Shown here: positions 15,681-16,075 of the stretch, one piece after another
Numbering within the stretch: position 1 is the stretch's first letter
Layout: each line of letters opens with the position of its first letter
Source: JAZUOT01 sp045604805
GTDB lineage: Bacteria; Bacillota; Clostridia; Oscillospirales; Acutalibacteraceae
Direction of reading: 5' to 3'
Assembly (NCBI GenBank): GCA_045604805.1
Contig: JAZUOT010000007.1
Location: 1 to 16,075, forward strand
Length of the DNA stretch: 16,075 nucleotides
Translations under genes and position numbers: made by a program
The notes under the pieces: model-generated
What the model was told of the DNA's origin: nothing
The model's database searches: none
Seen by the model: only the letters and a program-made list of their open reading frames with translations

Positions 15681-16075
15681 TCACCTACTGGCAGAAGCAT
15701 TCCGCAGCAAGAATCTATACCGAAACATGTTGTATACCAGGCTGGTTTGGTGTTTCCACAAATGTTGCATCCACTATCGTACCGACTTTTGTGATTATAT
15801 TTTCATGCTCTAGCTTCTTTTCAAACAACTCAAATAATTCTTTCATTATGTTTGCTTTCGCTAATGTGTCTCTATACAGCCATATTGTTTTTGCGTCTGG
15901 TACTTGGTCGCTTATGCTTAGTCCCAAGAATCTCATGAAACTCATTCTGTCGTTAATCTGAAATTCTGTTTGGTCGTCGCTCAGATTATATATTCTCTGC
16001 AATACTAATATCTTAAACATCATTATGTAGTCATAGTGGGGACGTCCTCCGGGACCTTTGCTTTGCTTATTAAAT
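15681..16075 (-). pseudogene. IS5-family transposase, internally deleted remnant (5' end outside window)
   Basis: The frame is open from the right edge and includes GPGGRPHYDYIMMFK, LQRIYNLSDDQ, DRMSFMRFLGL and PDAKTIWLYRDTL, the N-terminal DUF772-type region of IS5-family DDE transposases. It then reaches VDATFVETPNQ (start of the catalytic domain, first Asp) and breaks off, ending at TAG 15715. In another frame directly at the break, 15740-15681 reads LVYNMFRYRFLLRNASASR and stop, which looks like the C-terminal tail of the same family. The middle, with the other catalytic acids, is missing, so the protein cannot transpose on its own. Size of the loss is inferred only from family length. 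A possible element end is near 15547 (GGTCACCTCTAAAAACCAGT, preceded by CTAA, which fits a YTAR target), but the other end is outside the window. Confidence 0.8.

Noticed and set aside
15476..15700. 74-codon minus-strand frame with a hydrophobic stretch between the IS remnant and trmB
   Set aside because: It runs across the inverted repeat and the trmB promoter, and its hydrophobic part is a product of the T-rich hairpin; no start signal.

Overview
The window looks like chromosome of a low-GC, endospore-lineage Firmicute, most likely a gut-type clostridium (Oscillospirales/Ruminococcaceae-like). The reasons are AT-rich DNA, strong Shine-Dalgarno sites, a SpoIIQ-like M23 protein, a BofC_C-like protein, a TrmB and UPF0104 flippase of Firmicute type, and a divergent second type IIA topoisomerase pair of the kind found in Clostridia. 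Almost everything reads right to left (minus strand); the one plus-strand gene is a small BofC_C-like membrane protein at 5520-5864.

Layout in the direction of transcription. At 16075-15681 is an IS5-family transposase gene that has lost its middle, followed by a 19-nt-arm inverted repeat. A good sigma-A promoter (15492-15520) then drives trmB (tRNA m7G46 methyltransferase) and an 8-TM-type UPF0104 flippase-like gene. After 100 nt with two palindromic motifs come a ParE-like and a ParC-like subunit and a SpoIIQ-like M23 protein; this run closes at a terminator at 8459-8489. Next is a self-contained unit with its own promoter, a structured leader and a terminator: a large secreted parallel-beta-helix surface protein (5956-8212). 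Convergent to it is the BofC_C-like gene, which diverges from a class A penicillin-binding protein (3044-5341, terminator 2989-3026). Then come aspartate kinase (1709-2914) and, at the left edge, the first 517 residues of a large unrecognised protein (1-1551).

Two loci stand out. (1) The beta-helix gene carries an uninterrupted run of 11 G just after its signal peptide. In the sequenced state the signal peptide (ATG at 8212, strong SD) and the 700-residue body are in different frames; 10 or 13 G would join them exactly. This has the form of a slipped-strand phase switch, caught in the OFF state, for a wall- or membrane-anchored surface protein, unless it is a homopolymer miscount. (2) The left-edge protein begins with a textbook double-glycine leader (LTIEQLDDVAGG) but is at least 517 residues long and ends in 64-residue tandem repeats. 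It is therefore a candidate large substrate for a C39-peptidase ABC exporter, which is not in the window.

The remaining genes are housekeeping (translation, DNA topology, peptidoglycan, amino-acid synthesis) with some odd residues noted in their entries. No rRNA, tRNA, CRISPR array or origin was seen.
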